From the NCBI GenBank assembly GCA_022824615.1, contig JAJDZM010000117.1:1-38506 (forward strand): 38,506 bases of DNA. Direction: 5' to 3'. Position numbers and translations under genes: made by a program. Source of the DNA: Candidatus Binatia bacterium. GTDB lineage: Bacteria; Desulfobacterota; Binatia; Bin18. The notes beneath the pieces were generated by a model. The model was not told where the DNA came from and ran no database searches. It saw nothing but the letters and a program-made list of their open reading frames with translations. Shown piece after piece: positions 23,375 to 32,164 of the stretch. Each line of letters starts with the position of its first letter. Within the stretch, counting starts at the first letter, position 1.

Positions 23375-23884
23375 TTATATGGGCTTGTTCTTGATCTGCA
23401 TGGCCACGAGTGTTTCGTCTGTTTTTTCAAACAGGAGCTGGAGCGCGGTTTCCGTATCAAAAGCCTGTGGCGCTTCGAGCCGGGCACCAATAGCCGCCTT
23501 CAGAAACGGGTAGTCGGTCACCCAGATAGTAAACTGTGGTGGTTGCTGCTCTTCGGACTGTTGCGTGTGCCATTCCAGTACTTTGTCAGCGACTTGCAGA
23601 TAGGCCACGATGGTGTTGACGTACGGCCGCATTTCGTGGGGCGTCTCCTCCATCTCTTGCTGCACAACGGTTTGAAACGCCTGGAACTCGGCATGGTAGG
23701 TCGGATAATCCAGTCCGGCATACCCCAGGTCCAGCAACGGTCGGAGAGCGGCTGCAATGTCGCGGTGTCCGGTCAACGGCTGGTTACGGAGTTGGTCACA
23801 GGAAAAGAGAAGGAAGAAGGCGATGACGAACACACGCCAGGCTTTTCGATGCAAACCGACAGTGGAAGCGTTGAGGGCTATCAT
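23375..23884 (-). CDS. Hypothetical small lipoprotein
   Basis: A 169-residue protein I do not recognise. Its start has a basic N-terminus and a hydrophobic run ending in LLFSC (RKAWRVFVIAFFLLFSCDQLRN), a plausible lipoprotein signal with the acylated Cys at about 29. Asp at +2 would in Enterobacteria retain it at the inner membrane. The mature part is predicted helical and soluble (LRPLLDLGYAG, FQTVVQQEMEE, YLQVADKVLEWHTQQ). It lies between hyuB (77 bases upstream) and the SDR (14 bases downstream), probably one transcript. Confidence 0.65.
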   Translation of the reverse strand: MIALNASTVGLHRKAWRVFVIAFFLLFSCDQLRNQPLTGHRDIAAALRPLLDLGYAGLDYPTYHAEFQAFQTVVQQEMEETPHEMRPYVNTIVAYLQVADKVLEWHTQQSEEQQPPQFTIWVTDYPFLKAAIGARLEAPQAFDTETALQLLFEKTDETLVAMQIKNKPI

Positions 23885-23961
23885 TGGTCTCGAATGACAG
23901 GTGAGTGCTCGATGTCCCTGACCTTTATTCTCTTCCTTAGGAACAAGGTAAAGACAAAGGG

Positions 23962-25851
23962 TCAGGCCGCGACTTTCTTCACCCCGTTTGTTTCCCAGCC
24001 GGGTGGTAAGCTGGGAGCCGTGGGCGGCTCCAGTCCAGTCTCCTCTTTACAGCGTGCCAGGAGTTCTTGGAGTGGCGGACCAAAATCGAACGTCTGTAGC
24101 TCGCCCCGGCTTTCCTTCATGCGTTGCCGCAACGCTTGGGTGGCGTCCTCGTCCACTTCAGATGTTTCTGAGTCGCACACCACACCGTAATCGGAGGCAG
24201 CTTTTTTCACGGACACCAACTCGCGCACGACATCAACCCGGACTTTTTCGATGTCGCGTTCCAGCGGGTCGCCCCAGCCGCCGCCGCCTGCGGTTTGGAA
24301 GATGAGCTGGTCGCCCGGTTCAACTTTGATCTGGTCGCATTTTGAGGGCAGGACGGTTCGGGTTCCATCGGTGTGGACCAGGATTTTTGTTGAGCGCATC
24401 CCCGGTTTACCCCCGAGAATCCCCCAGGGGGGAGTCAGCCAGCGGTCGTCGTGAATGGCGATCTCACCCGGTTCGAGAAAGGTGTACCATTTGTCGATGC
24501 CGTTCCCGCCCCGATGCAAACCGGCTCCGCCGGAGTCGATGACGGACGAATAGCGGTCTACGCGCAGGGGGCAATAGCTTTCGAGGTATTCAGTCGGAAT
24601 ATTGGTGAAGAGCGGCCACCAGGAGTGACCATCCATACCGTCGCCAATCGGTCGGCCCGGAATGCCGCCGTAGCCAATCTCCATAATAAAGAAGAAGTTG
24701 TCGTCCTTATCGTTGCCGCTGTACAGCAAGTGAGGGCTGGTGCCGTAGCCGGCCGCGGTCGTCAGTTCCGGGCTCTGCTGGCCGAGACAGCCGCCCATGA
24801 CATCAAACAGGCGGGCCAGGGCATGGGTGCGGCAGCCCAGCGGAGCGGGGAATTTCGGATGGAGGAGGGAGCCGTCCGGCATGCGGGCGTCGATCAGATC
24901 GTAAAAGCCGTCGTTAAACAGAATCTGGGGGTCGTAGACCATGATGAGGTAGACGCCGATGAACATCTTGAACATGCCCGGATTGAGATAAAAATTGATC
25001 GGCCCAACCGCCTGCGGGTCGGTGCCGGTCCAATCGAAAATCGCCTTATCGTCCTCACGCCAGATGGTGAGTTTCATTTTGAACGGACCGTTGCCGAGCC
25101 CGTCATCATCAATATAGTCCTCGAAGGACTGGGGCTCGGTCGGGATATTGCGCTGGATGAGGGTCTGGACGGCCCGATAGGTCCGGTCCAGCAATGCCTG
25201 ACAGGCGGCCAGATAGATATCCCGCCCAAAGCGCTCACACAGTTCCCGTACACGCTGCTCAGCGGTTTTACAGCCGGCCACAATCCCCATGAGGTCCGAG
25301 CGGTTCATCATCGGGATGCGGACATTGTTCAGAATCAGATCCAGGACGGCCTGGTTGAGTTCTCCTTTTTCAAACAGTTTGACGGGCGGAATGCGGAGTC
25401 CCTCACCAAAGATTGAGGTCGCGTTGGTCGGAAACGAACCGGGCAGCGGGCCGCCCACATCCATTTGATGGCCGAACATCGAAGTCCAGCCGATGAGTTC
25501 GTCGCCGTCAAAGACGGGAACCAGCACGAGAAAGTCGTTGATGTGGGAAATGGCCCCCCCGCACAGATAGGGGTCGTTGAGCAGAATGACATCACCGGGA
25601 TAGAGCGGCTGGTCAAAACGCTCCATCATCTCCCGGATATAGGAGCCGAACTGCCCGACGACCATCCGGCCGTTGGGATCACAGATCATGGGGAATTCGT
25701 CGTGCTGCTCGCGGATCACCGGTGACATGGCCGTGCGGAACAGCACCGCATCCATTTCATAGCGGTAATTCTTGAGCGCACTCTCGATAATGTCGAGAGT
25801 AACGGGATCGACTTCTATATCTGGAATCTCAGCAATTTTTACATCGCGCAT
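23962..25851 (-). CDS. hyuB: Hydantoinase B/oxoprolinase family, HyuB subunit
   Basis: A 629-residue HyuB-type subunit. It has the typical REQHDEFPMICDPNGRMV entry, ILLNDPYLCGGAISHINDFLVLVPVF, then KMKLTIWREDDKAIFDWTGTDPQAVGPIN, and the C-terminal FQTAGGGGWGDPLERD signature followed by an added Lys/Glu-rich tail. With HyuA it forms an ATP-dependent amide hydrolase or carboxylase (hydantoins, oxoproline, or acetone/acetophenone-type substrates). The start is 13 bases after the hyuA stop with GAGGGG upstream. The length is slightly above the usual family length because of the C-terminal extension of about 60 residues. Which chemistry is used cannot be decided from sequence. Confidence 0.9.
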   Translation of the reverse strand: MRDVKIAEIPDIEVDPVTLDIIESALKNYRYEMDAVLFRTAMSPVIREQHDEFPMICDPNGRMVVGQFGSYIREMMERFDQPLYPGDVILLNDPYLCGGAISHINDFLVLVPVFDGDELIGWTSMFGHQMDVGGPLPGSFPTNATSIFGEGLRIPPVKLFEKGELNQAVLDLILNNVRIPMMNRSDLMGIVAGCKTAEQRVRELCERFGRDIYLAACQALLDRTYRAVQTLIQRNIPTEPQSFEDYIDDDGLGNGPFKMKLTIWREDDKAIFDWTGTDPQAVGPINFYLNPGMFKMFIGVYLIMVYDPQILFNDGFYDLIDARMPDGSLLHPKFPAPLGCRTHALARLFDVMGGCLGQQSPELTTAAGYGTSPHLLYSGNDKDDNFFFIMEIGYGGIPGRPIGDGMDGHSWWPLFTNIPTEYLESYCPLRVDRYSSVIDSGGAGLHRGGNGIDKWYTFLEPGEIAIHDDRWLTPPWGILGGKPGMRSTKILVHTDGTRTVLPSKCDQIKVEPGDQLIFQTAGGGGWGDPLERDIEKVRVDVVRELVSVKKAASDYGVVCDSETSEVDEDATQALRQRMKESRGELQTFDFGPPLQELLARCKEETGLEPPTAPSLPPGWETNGVKKVAA

Positions 25852-25864
25852 GATTGGACCCCTC

Positions 25865-27919
25865 TCATTGTGCAGTGGGCTGAATCAAAATATTACCATA
25901 TGTATCAATTTCTCCAGAAAAGCCTGGGAGGACGACCGTCGTTGAGTCCATCTCGGTTACAATCGCCGGACCGGGCAGGCGATTGCCTGGCTTGAGCTTG
26001 GCCCGATCATAAATTGGGGTGGTCAAAAAATCGCCATCAAAATAAATCCGGTGTTCGTCAACTTGGGCGTGGGCCGCGGAGGGTCCGTCCGTTTCGCCCT
26101 CGGGCCAGTGCAACGTCGTTCCCGTGCCGAGGGCGACCGCACGAAGGTTGACGATCTCACACTCGGCGTCCAGACGAAAACGGTAGAGCTGTTCGTGTAG
26201 GGCGTGAAATTGTTCCGCCAGCGCCGCCGTTCCGTTGGTTTGTAACTCGTGGAGTGTTGTCGTCATCGGCAGTTCATAGCCCTGGCGGAAGTAGCGCATG
26301 TCGGCGTTATAGAAAATCCGCTGCTGCTGTCGAGAGATGCCTTCCTGCTCCAACCAGCCGGTCGCCTCCGCGCTCAGCCCTTCGAGAATCTCAATGACCT
26401 CCGGCGCGGTAATCTGATCCAGGGTGCGGAAGACGGTCCGAGAGAATTCTTCCCGGTAGTCGCAACACACATCGCCCATTGCGCATAAAATGCCCGGTGC
26501 GGGGGGGACGATAACCGGAAACGCGCCAATAAGCTTAGCCACCGCGTTGGCGTGCAACGGTCCGGCGCCGCCAAATGCGGCCAGGGCGAAATTGCGGGGG
26601 TCGTAGCCGCGCTGGACGGAGACCAGACGCAAGGCCCCGTGCATATTCTCATTGACGATGTCCAGGATGCCCTGGGCGGTCTGATATACATCGAGGCCGA
26701 GATTTTTTCCAATACGCTCGACCGCGGTGTGGGCGGCCTCCGTATCCAGCGTCATCTCGCCGCCCAGCAGATTGGGGGGCAGATGGCCCAGGACCACGTT
26801 GGCGTCTGTCACCGTGGGCTCCGTCCCACCCTGGCCATAGCTGGCCGGACCGGGAGCGGCGCCGGCACTCTGCGGACCGACCCGGAGCGCGCTGGTAATC
26901 TCGGGCACATGCGCAATGGAGCCGCCGCCGGCCCCGATACTGCGGACATCGACCGAAGGAACCTTAATCGGGAAATAGCCCAGGGTCGTTTCCCGCGAAA
27001 TCGTCTGGCTGCCATCCTGACACAGGGCCACGTCGGTGGACGTACCGCCCATATCGAGGGTCAACAGATGCGGGAAGCCGGCCTTTTTGGCAATATACAG
27101 CGCTCCCGCAACGCCACCGGCCGGGCCTGACATCACAGCGTACACCGGTCGTTCCTGTGCCATACGCAAGGTCATCAGGCCGGCGTCAGAGCGGAGAATA
27201 TTGACGGCCGCCTTCAGGCCGTGCGCTGTGAGCTGATCTGCAAAGCTGCGCATATACTGGGCGACTTTCGGCCGCACATAGGAATTCATCACCGCGGTGA
27301 GAGCGCGTTCGTACTCCCGGAACTCCGGCAACACTTCCGACGAAGCGGTAATCGGCGTGTTGGGTAGGACCTCATGGGCGATCTCTTTGACGCGCTTTTC
27401 ATGGCTTTGGTTGGCGTACGAGTTAATGAGAGAAATCGTCAGCGCTTCGATTCCTTGGACGCCCAAATCTTGCAGGTCGGTACGCAGCGCGTCTTCGTCC
27501 AGCGGGGTGACCACCTGCCCGCGGGTGTCGATGCGTTCGATAGCCTCGCGGGTGTATTCGATGGCCGCGGGCGGGTCCGGCTTCTCCATGATCATCCAGC
27601 CGGCGAGCGGCCCCGGCGTCCAGGAACGCGCCAGGTGGAGGATTTGCTTAAAGCCTTGGGTTGTAATCAGGCCAACCTTGGCGCCCTTGCCCTCAAGGAC
27701 GGCGTTGGTTGCCACGGTCGTCCCGTGCATAATCTGGGCGATGTCGCCGGGCGAGATGTTGGCTGAACGGCAGATTTTCTCAATCCCGGCCAGCACGCCA
27801 ACCGATGGATCGCTGGGGGTAGACGGAGTTTTGGCGCGAATCTGCCGACCATTCTCCTCGTCGAAAAGGATAAGATCGGTAAACGTGCCACCGACATCAA
27901 CGCCAAGTTTGAAGGACAT
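25865..27919 (-). CDS. hyuA: Hydantoinase A/oxoprolinase family, HyuA subunit
   Basis: A 684-residue HyuA subunit, actin-like ATPase fold. It opens with KLGVDVGGTFTDLILFDE (phosphate loop), has IMHGTTVATNAVLEGKGA, then MSGPAGGVAGALYIA, TLDMGGTSTDVALC (second phosphate motif) and SIGAGGGSIAHV. These are the diagnostic blocks of the hydantoinase A/acetone carboxylase group. Partner of the HyuB encoded 13 bases downstream. A sigma70-like promoter at 27977-28006 lies about 58 bases before the start, so hyuA is probably the first gene of the operon. No defects seen. Confidence 0.92.
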   Translation of the reverse strand: MSFKLGVDVGGTFTDLILFDEENGRQIRAKTPSTPSDPSVGVLAGIEKICRSANISPGDIAQIMHGTTVATNAVLEGKGAKVGLITTQGFKQILHLARSWTPGPLAGWMIMEKPDPPAAIEYTREAIERIDTRGQVVTPLDEDALRTDLQDLGVQGIEALTISLINSYANQSHEKRVKEIAHEVLPNTPITASSEVLPEFREYERALTAVMNSYVRPKVAQYMRSFADQLTAHGLKAAVNILRSDAGLMTLRMAQERPVYAVMSGPAGGVAGALYIAKKAGFPHLLTLDMGGTSTDVALCQDGSQTISRETTLGYFPIKVPSVDVRSIGAGGGSIAHVPEITSALRVGPQSAGAAPGPASYGQGGTEPTVTDANVVLGHLPPNLLGGEMTLDTEAAHTAVERIGKNLGLDVYQTAQGILDIVNENMHGALRLVSVQRGYDPRNFALAAFGGAGPLHANAVAKLIGAFPVIVPPAPGILCAMGDVCCDYREEFSRTVFRTLDQITAPEVIEILEGLSAEATGWLEQEGISRQQQRIFYNADMRYFRQGYELPMTTTLHELQTNGTAALAEQFHALHEQLYRFRLDAECEIVNLRAVALGTGTTLHWPEGETDGPSAAHAQVDEHRIYFDGDFLTTPIYDRAKLKPGNRLPGPAIVTEMDSTTVVLPGFSGEIDTYGNILIQPTAQ

Positions 27920-27976
27920 GAAGAGCCTGCACTTTCTGATCCGATTGCATTGCTAAAGTTTTGTAATCAGGTGTGA

Positions 27977-28006
27977 ATTATATGAAGCTAAGTGTCCACG
28001 TCGCAA
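27977..28006 (-). promoter_or_regulatory. Candidate sigma70 promoter for hyuAB
   Basis: On the minus strand TTGCGA (28006-28001) and a perfect TATAAT (27982-27977) are separated by 18 bases. The -10 box ends 57 bases before the hyuA ATG. This fits the sigma70 consensus and the gap between hyuA and the upstream lipoprotein gene; activity is inferred. Confidence 0.5.
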
Positions 28007-28015
28007 GTCCGAGCA

Positions 28016-31000
28016 TTAGGGGGCTGACGTTTCGCCAGTAGACCCTGGAGCTTGACCGGCGACTTCTCCTGTGAACACAATGGCGTTCTCATAGGCACTA
28101 ATGGTATCCTCGCGCTGCTTGAGGAAGCGTCCTATCTTCGCTTTGACGACCGTGTTGAGGTCGGTAATGACCGCGTTGAGCGCGGTTCTTCTCCCTTCTG
28201 TGGTGCCGTTCGTTCCGTTTGGCGGCTCCTCAGGAATATTTTCCCGGAGGCGAGCTTCCAACTGGTTACGGTAGTGGTCCATTGCGTGTAATGCCTCAAC
28301 AATGCGTGCGGGGCGCTGCGTAACCTGTTCCGGCTTGCTGGGATCATCCTTGTTCAGTTCCGTGACTGTCTCTTTCAGATGGACTTCTACACTCGACAAT
28401 TGGGCTTCGGCTTCCGTGCGTACCTCCTTTGTTCCAGGGTCCTTGACCCAAGCAGTCTGCACCTCCGATGGTAGATCGTTGAGCGCAGCCTTCACGGCTT
28501 TGAAAGTCTCTTCCGTCGCCCGGCTATATTCCTCCTGATGCTTCGCGAACACCGCCTCCAGGGCTGTTAGCTGGCGGGCCGGTGCCGAGCCGGTGCTTGG
28601 TTCTGGACGGTTTACGAGGTCTGTGCCGAGCCGCCCACTCAGAGCGAACTGGCCGAGTGTTGTGGCAGATTTAGTGATATCCTCGGTATCAGCGGAATAA
28701 CTCTTGACATACCAGTTACCGATGTCGTCCTGCACCATGACATAGTTGGTACGTCCGGCCCCACCAACGCGGATAGTGTTGATGTTCTGCCAGAATTGCC
28801 GGTCGATTTGCGAAAGTACTGCCGGACTTATATCCGACTTATCAAAATAGCGCGTAAGCGTTCCTCCAAATACCGGGATACTCTTGAGCGAATGACGTTG
28901 GAGTTCGTTTCGCCAGGTGAGGCCTGGGTCGCTCTGCAATGATGCGGCGGGATAGCTGGATCTGAGATAGGAAGACGCGGGTCGGATGAATGCCAGTCGC
29001 GTGCGTGATTCGTACGCCGCGCGCAGAGCATTGGTGAGGTTCCCAGCGTCGCTATCCTGGCCATCCTTAATGGCTGTAATGCGTTCGTACTCAAGGACTG
29101 CAATCAGTCGATCAAGAACTTCCCGAGAGGTCTCAAGGTCGTCAGTTCTAATTTTGGGACTCTCTGGCTTATCAAAATCCTCGGAAACTTGGCTAGCGCC
29201 ATATCGTGCATGGCCCACGCTCTCTTTCAATGACTTCTTATGCGTTTCCCGGGCTTGAAGTTCGTTCGCTTGGTTCAGAATCGAGTTCCCTACCGCCTGC
29301 AGAACCTGTGTATATTCATGGATTCTTTTGTCATCTTTGGAGAGAGGTTGGGTGAGTAAATCGATGGTATAGTCCTTGGTATAGTCAAGGAGTGTCTTTG
29401 GGTCGTCGCGCGATATTAGATTGTCGTAGTCAGCAACAAAAAGCATTTTTTGGGCGAACCTGACGAGCGCATCGCGGAGGCGGTGGGTTTCCACTGATGT
29501 ATCACTTTTGCCATGTCTCTTGGAGATATCATCTTGCTCCAAATAGTCCTCAATCATAGATTCGAGACCGTCGTTCAGGCGACCACGGTCCAATCCGCTC
29601 ATCGCAGCACCGGATTCCTCCTGAAGTCTTTCTACATCCTCTATATTAAACTGAATTTCGTCTCCTCCTTGACCACTGGCGCGGGCTAATCCAAACTCTC
29701 GCCGTTCCTCAAATTTGTAGCGTTTCAAGGTACAAGTGTCGTAATTGTCCGTTGGTAGGGAAGAATAGGGGAATACGCGGTGGGCTTCTCTCAGTGCGGT
29801 CGCCGTCTTAAGGGGGTTGTGTGCGAGTTCAAAAAGGAGAAATTCTTTGAAAGCCGGAGTGCCGCCGCTGAGAACTCTTCCGTCGTCTTTTGCATGATCG
29901 GCAAATTTCCGCAGTTCCCGAGAAAACCAATGTGGGTCTCCTTCAACGGATTTTATGAACGCCTGGAGGTTGATTCGCCCGGTCAGAAGGGATATCTCCC
30001 GCGCCTTGAGCACTCTCCGGGCAAGCTTCTGGGCACTTTCTGAATCTGAACGTGGTCCAAAGGCGTCCAGGATATCAAGGTTGATCCGAAGGAGGTCGCG
30101 AAGTGCGGACCTTGCCGATAGGAACGATTGAGCAATCGAGGTTGCGATGTGGACGAATTCCCTTTTCGTGTTACTCTCCGCTTCAAACAGCAAGTCTGCA
30201 TGTGCCTGGACCAACTTATCGTTGCTAAGAAGGCCGTAGGCCCAGTTGGAACCCCGGTGTTTTCCTGTAAAGCTCTTCATCAGGGAATGTAAGCGATGGT
30301 TAGGGGCTGCCCATGGACTCAGATCAAAGATTTCCTTGTGTGCATTCTGTATTTTTTTCGCAGCATGACGTTCGGGACCCTCCCTGGCCCAGAGCTGGCC
30401 ATAGGCTTCGATAAGCTCGTCAATGGTGCTGTAACATTTCTTCTTTTTCTTTGGCTTTGAGCAGGTGGCTTCCAAGGGATGACCATCCGGGAGCGAACTA
30501 GGCGTACTTCCTGGGCTCTCTGGGATGAGTCCGGGGTACATGGCGTCCTTGAATGCTTTCCAGTCTCTATTGTCTCCCTGGAAATTTCGCCACGCTTTGC
30601 GATATTGCCATACTGCTTTCCGAGCACGCCGTTCGAGCCATCCGATGTACTCTGGAGGTCGATTTTCGTAGAGGCAAAGGATCGCGTTAACACGCCTGGC
30701 GTCATCGCTTTCAAACCTTATCGGACGTTTCTTCTCTGCCTTCTCCATCTCCTTCTTCTCAGTATCCTCATCCTCCTGAATGCATCTACCGTATCTCTCA
30801 TCAAGAACACTACGAAGCGGTTCTTGTCTTCCAAAACTTATGGTTTCTTGTCGTGCGGCCTCCTCCAAACGATCCCGGAGCCGCATCAGGACCGGTCTGG
30901 CACCGATAGCCATGACTGCCATCTGTTCGAGTTGGACCTCTTCGTGGTTAGCGAGAGGACCTTTGTAGACGTCGACGTCAATCTTGGTGACCGCGCAGCC

Positions 31001-31057
31001 GGTGAGGGCGGCGATAACTATGAGGCACAGGGAGAAGCGGGAGGAGGTCGCCACCAT
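28016..31057 (-). CDS. Very large lipoprotein of unknown function
   Basis: A 1013-residue protein with a lipoprotein signal (CLIVIAALTGCAVTK, Cys about 21). The mature start (KIDVDVYKGPLANHEEVQLEQMAVMAIGARPVLMRLRDRLEEAA) is followed by a long, mainly helical, charged body. It includes a Lys/Glu-rich stretch (DTEKKEMEKAEKKRP, about 97-112), many Trp/Arg-containing helices, a segment NTIRVGGAGRTNYVMVQDDIGNWYVKSYSAD near 770 that looks beta-rich, and a C-terminal coiled-coil-like region (about 840-990). No catalytic motif is evident. A second lipoprotein gene is 32 bases upstream on the same strand, so the two probably work together at the envelope. I do not recognise a named family. Confidence 0.72.
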   Translation of the reverse strand: MVATSSRFSLCLIVIAALTGCAVTKIDVDVYKGPLANHEEVQLEQMAVMAIGARPVLMRLRDRLEEAARQETISFGRQEPLRSVLDERYGRCIQEDEDTEKKEMEKAEKKRPIRFESDDARRVNAILCLYENRPPEYIGWLERRARKAVWQYRKAWRNFQGDNRDWKAFKDAMYPGLIPESPGSTPSSLPDGHPLEATCSKPKKKKKCYSTIDELIEAYGQLWAREGPERHAAKKIQNAHKEIFDLSPWAAPNHRLHSLMKSFTGKHRGSNWAYGLLSNDKLVQAHADLLFEAESNTKREFVHIATSIAQSFLSARSALRDLLRINLDILDAFGPRSDSESAQKLARRVLKAREISLLTGRINLQAFIKSVEGDPHWFSRELRKFADHAKDDGRVLSGGTPAFKEFLLFELAHNPLKTATALREAHRVFPYSSLPTDNYDTCTLKRYKFEERREFGLARASGQGGDEIQFNIEDVERLQEESGAAMSGLDRGRLNDGLESMIEDYLEQDDISKRHGKSDTSVETHRLRDALVRFAQKMLFVADYDNLISRDDPKTLLDYTKDYTIDLLTQPLSKDDKRIHEYTQVLQAVGNSILNQANELQARETHKKSLKESVGHARYGASQVSEDFDKPESPKIRTDDLETSREVLDRLIAVLEYERITAIKDGQDSDAGNLTNALRAAYESRTRLAFIRPASSYLRSSYPAASLQSDPGLTWRNELQRHSLKSIPVFGGTLTRYFDKSDISPAVLSQIDRQFWQNINTIRVGGAGRTNYVMVQDDIGNWYVKSYSADTEDITKSATTLGQFALSGRLGTDLVNRPEPSTGSAPARQLTALEAVFAKHQEEYSRATEETFKAVKAALNDLPSEVQTAWVKDPGTKEVRTEAEAQLSSVEVHLKETVTELNKDDPSKPEQVTQRPARIVEALHAMDHYRNQLEARLRENIPEEPPNGTNGTTEGRRTALNAVITDLNTVVKAKIGRFLKQREDTISAYENAIVFTGEVAGQAPGSTGETSAP

Positions 31058-31089
31058 TCTTTTCCTTCTACTTGCTGCTCTCTTTCTCT

Positions 31090-31728
31090 TTATTCGATGT
31101 CGAGGTCGCGGCGCAGTTCGGCCAACTGCTCCCTGTCGGCCTTAGTGGCCACGAGGGCCTGAAAGAGCTTCTGTGTGAGGTTGGTGTTGCGGCGCTCTTC
31201 GATGACCTTTGAAATTTTACTCACGGCCTCGTCAATGTCGCGGAAGAACTTCTCGGGGCTGGAGCCCATAACGATAACTAGACGGTGGCTCCTCGGCGCT
31301 CTACGGAAGCCTTGGGGTCCGAACAAGACGAGACGGCGCCCCTCACTGAGGTCGCTGAGCAGTGAGTCCTCTACCTGGCTGATGGTGATGCGGCCGGCAT
31401 CGTCGAAGTTGACCGAGGTACCCAGTGAATCAATGAATTGAGCCGGGACCCAGCCCGAGGCGAACCGCACGGAACTGATGAAGCTTGCTTGGCCATGTAC
31501 CCGAATGCGGTACATCTGAGGCGGTAGCTGGTCCTGCGGATCAAAGACGCCGAAGTAGTAGGTCTGCTGTATTTCGTTGGTCGGAGCTTGAGCCCCCGCT
31601 ACTGTTGCGATTCCAGCACCCAATGCGACGGTCTGCTCGGTGGTGGCACAGCCTTGAAGGAGAACAGCCAAAAGGGCGATTGATAGGCCCGCAACCCAAC
31701 TTCTGGCCTCAGGGGTTGTGCGTCTCAC
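31090..31728 (-). CDS. Lipoprotein of unknown function, operon partner of the 1013-residue lipoprotein
   Basis: A 212-residue protein. The signal (GLSIALLAVLLQGCATTEQ) has a clear lipobox with Cys about 27. It is followed by a Gly/Ala stretch (VALGAGIATVAGAQAP), a beta-rich domain (TYYFGVFDPQDQLPPQMYRIRVHGQASFISSVRF ... GRRLVLFGPQGFR...RLVIVMGSSPEKFF), and a helical tail (DEAVSKISKVIEERRNTNLTQKLFQALVATKADREQLAEL). The start is GTG with AAAAGG upstream. It is the first gene of the lipoprotein pair. The family is unknown to me; the FFRDIDEAVSKI region suggests a ligand-binding or assembly role, but this is a guess. Confidence 0.7.
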   Translation of the reverse strand: MRRTTPEARSWVAGLSIALLAVLLQGCATTEQTVALGAGIATVAGAQAPTNEIQQTYYFGVFDPQDQLPPQMYRIRVHGQASFISSVRFASGWVPAQFIDSLGTSVNFDDAGRITISQVEDSLLSDLSEGRRLVLFGPQGFRRAPRSHRLVIVMGSSPEKFFRDIDEAVSKISKVIEERRNTNLTQKLFQALVATKADREQLAELRRDLDIE

Positions 31729-31819
31729 GGTTAGACCTTTTCATATTGAGATAGAATGTCTGGTGGACATCACTTCCTCTATAATGTCCGTATTGTAGAA
31801 CCGCCGTCCCGGCAGGTGG

Positions 31820-32152
31820 CTAAGACGAAACCGCGCGAACCGCGGCCTGGTACGATTCCGTGGTCTCGCCCTTGTCGGTTTCTTCCAACTCCTGGTGGAC
31901 AACCCGTAGGACCCGTTCGAGGTATTCCGCCCGCCAGCGTTCCCGTTCGGCCATAACGGCGTCATCCGGACGATAGGCTTCGATGTCGTGCTGCGTGAAC
32001 AGGCCCTTGGCAGCAGCGAGACGCTCAACGCTGTCGAGGCGCTCCCGTAGCACAGAGACCTCGCCGGCCAGGGCCATGACAATCCCCATAACCGTATCGA
32101 TCTGGGGGTCGTTGAAAAAAGTCGGGCGCTTGCCTTTTGCTTTGCGCGGCAT
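31820..32152 (-). CDS. Hypothetical 110-residue protein downstream of a methyltransferase
   Basis: A small protein starting MPRKAKGKRPTFFNDPQIDTVMGIVMALAGEVSVLRERLDSVERL. The middle is a heptad-like helix (VSVLRERLDSVERLAAAKG) followed by QHDIEAYRPDDAVMAERERWRAEYLERVLRVVHQELEE, which reads as a short coiled coil. AGGAGA 6 bases upstream and a 12-base gap after the methyltransferase stop indicate coupled expression. I do not recognise the family; it may be an oligomerisation or accessory subunit for the methyltransferase or flavin enzyme of the operon. Confidence 0.7.
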   Translation of the reverse strand: MPRKAKGKRPTFFNDPQIDTVMGIVMALAGEVSVLRERLDSVERLAAAKGLFTQHDIEAYRPDDAVMAERERWRAEYLERVLRVVHQELEETDKGETTESYQAAVRAVSS

Positions 32153-32164
32153 GAAGGTCTCCTG

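Noticed and set aside
24451-25416. 321-residue plus-strand frame inside hyuB
   Set aside because: It lies wholly opposite a well-supported HyuB gene and shows the codon-shadow composition expected of an antisense GC-rich frame.
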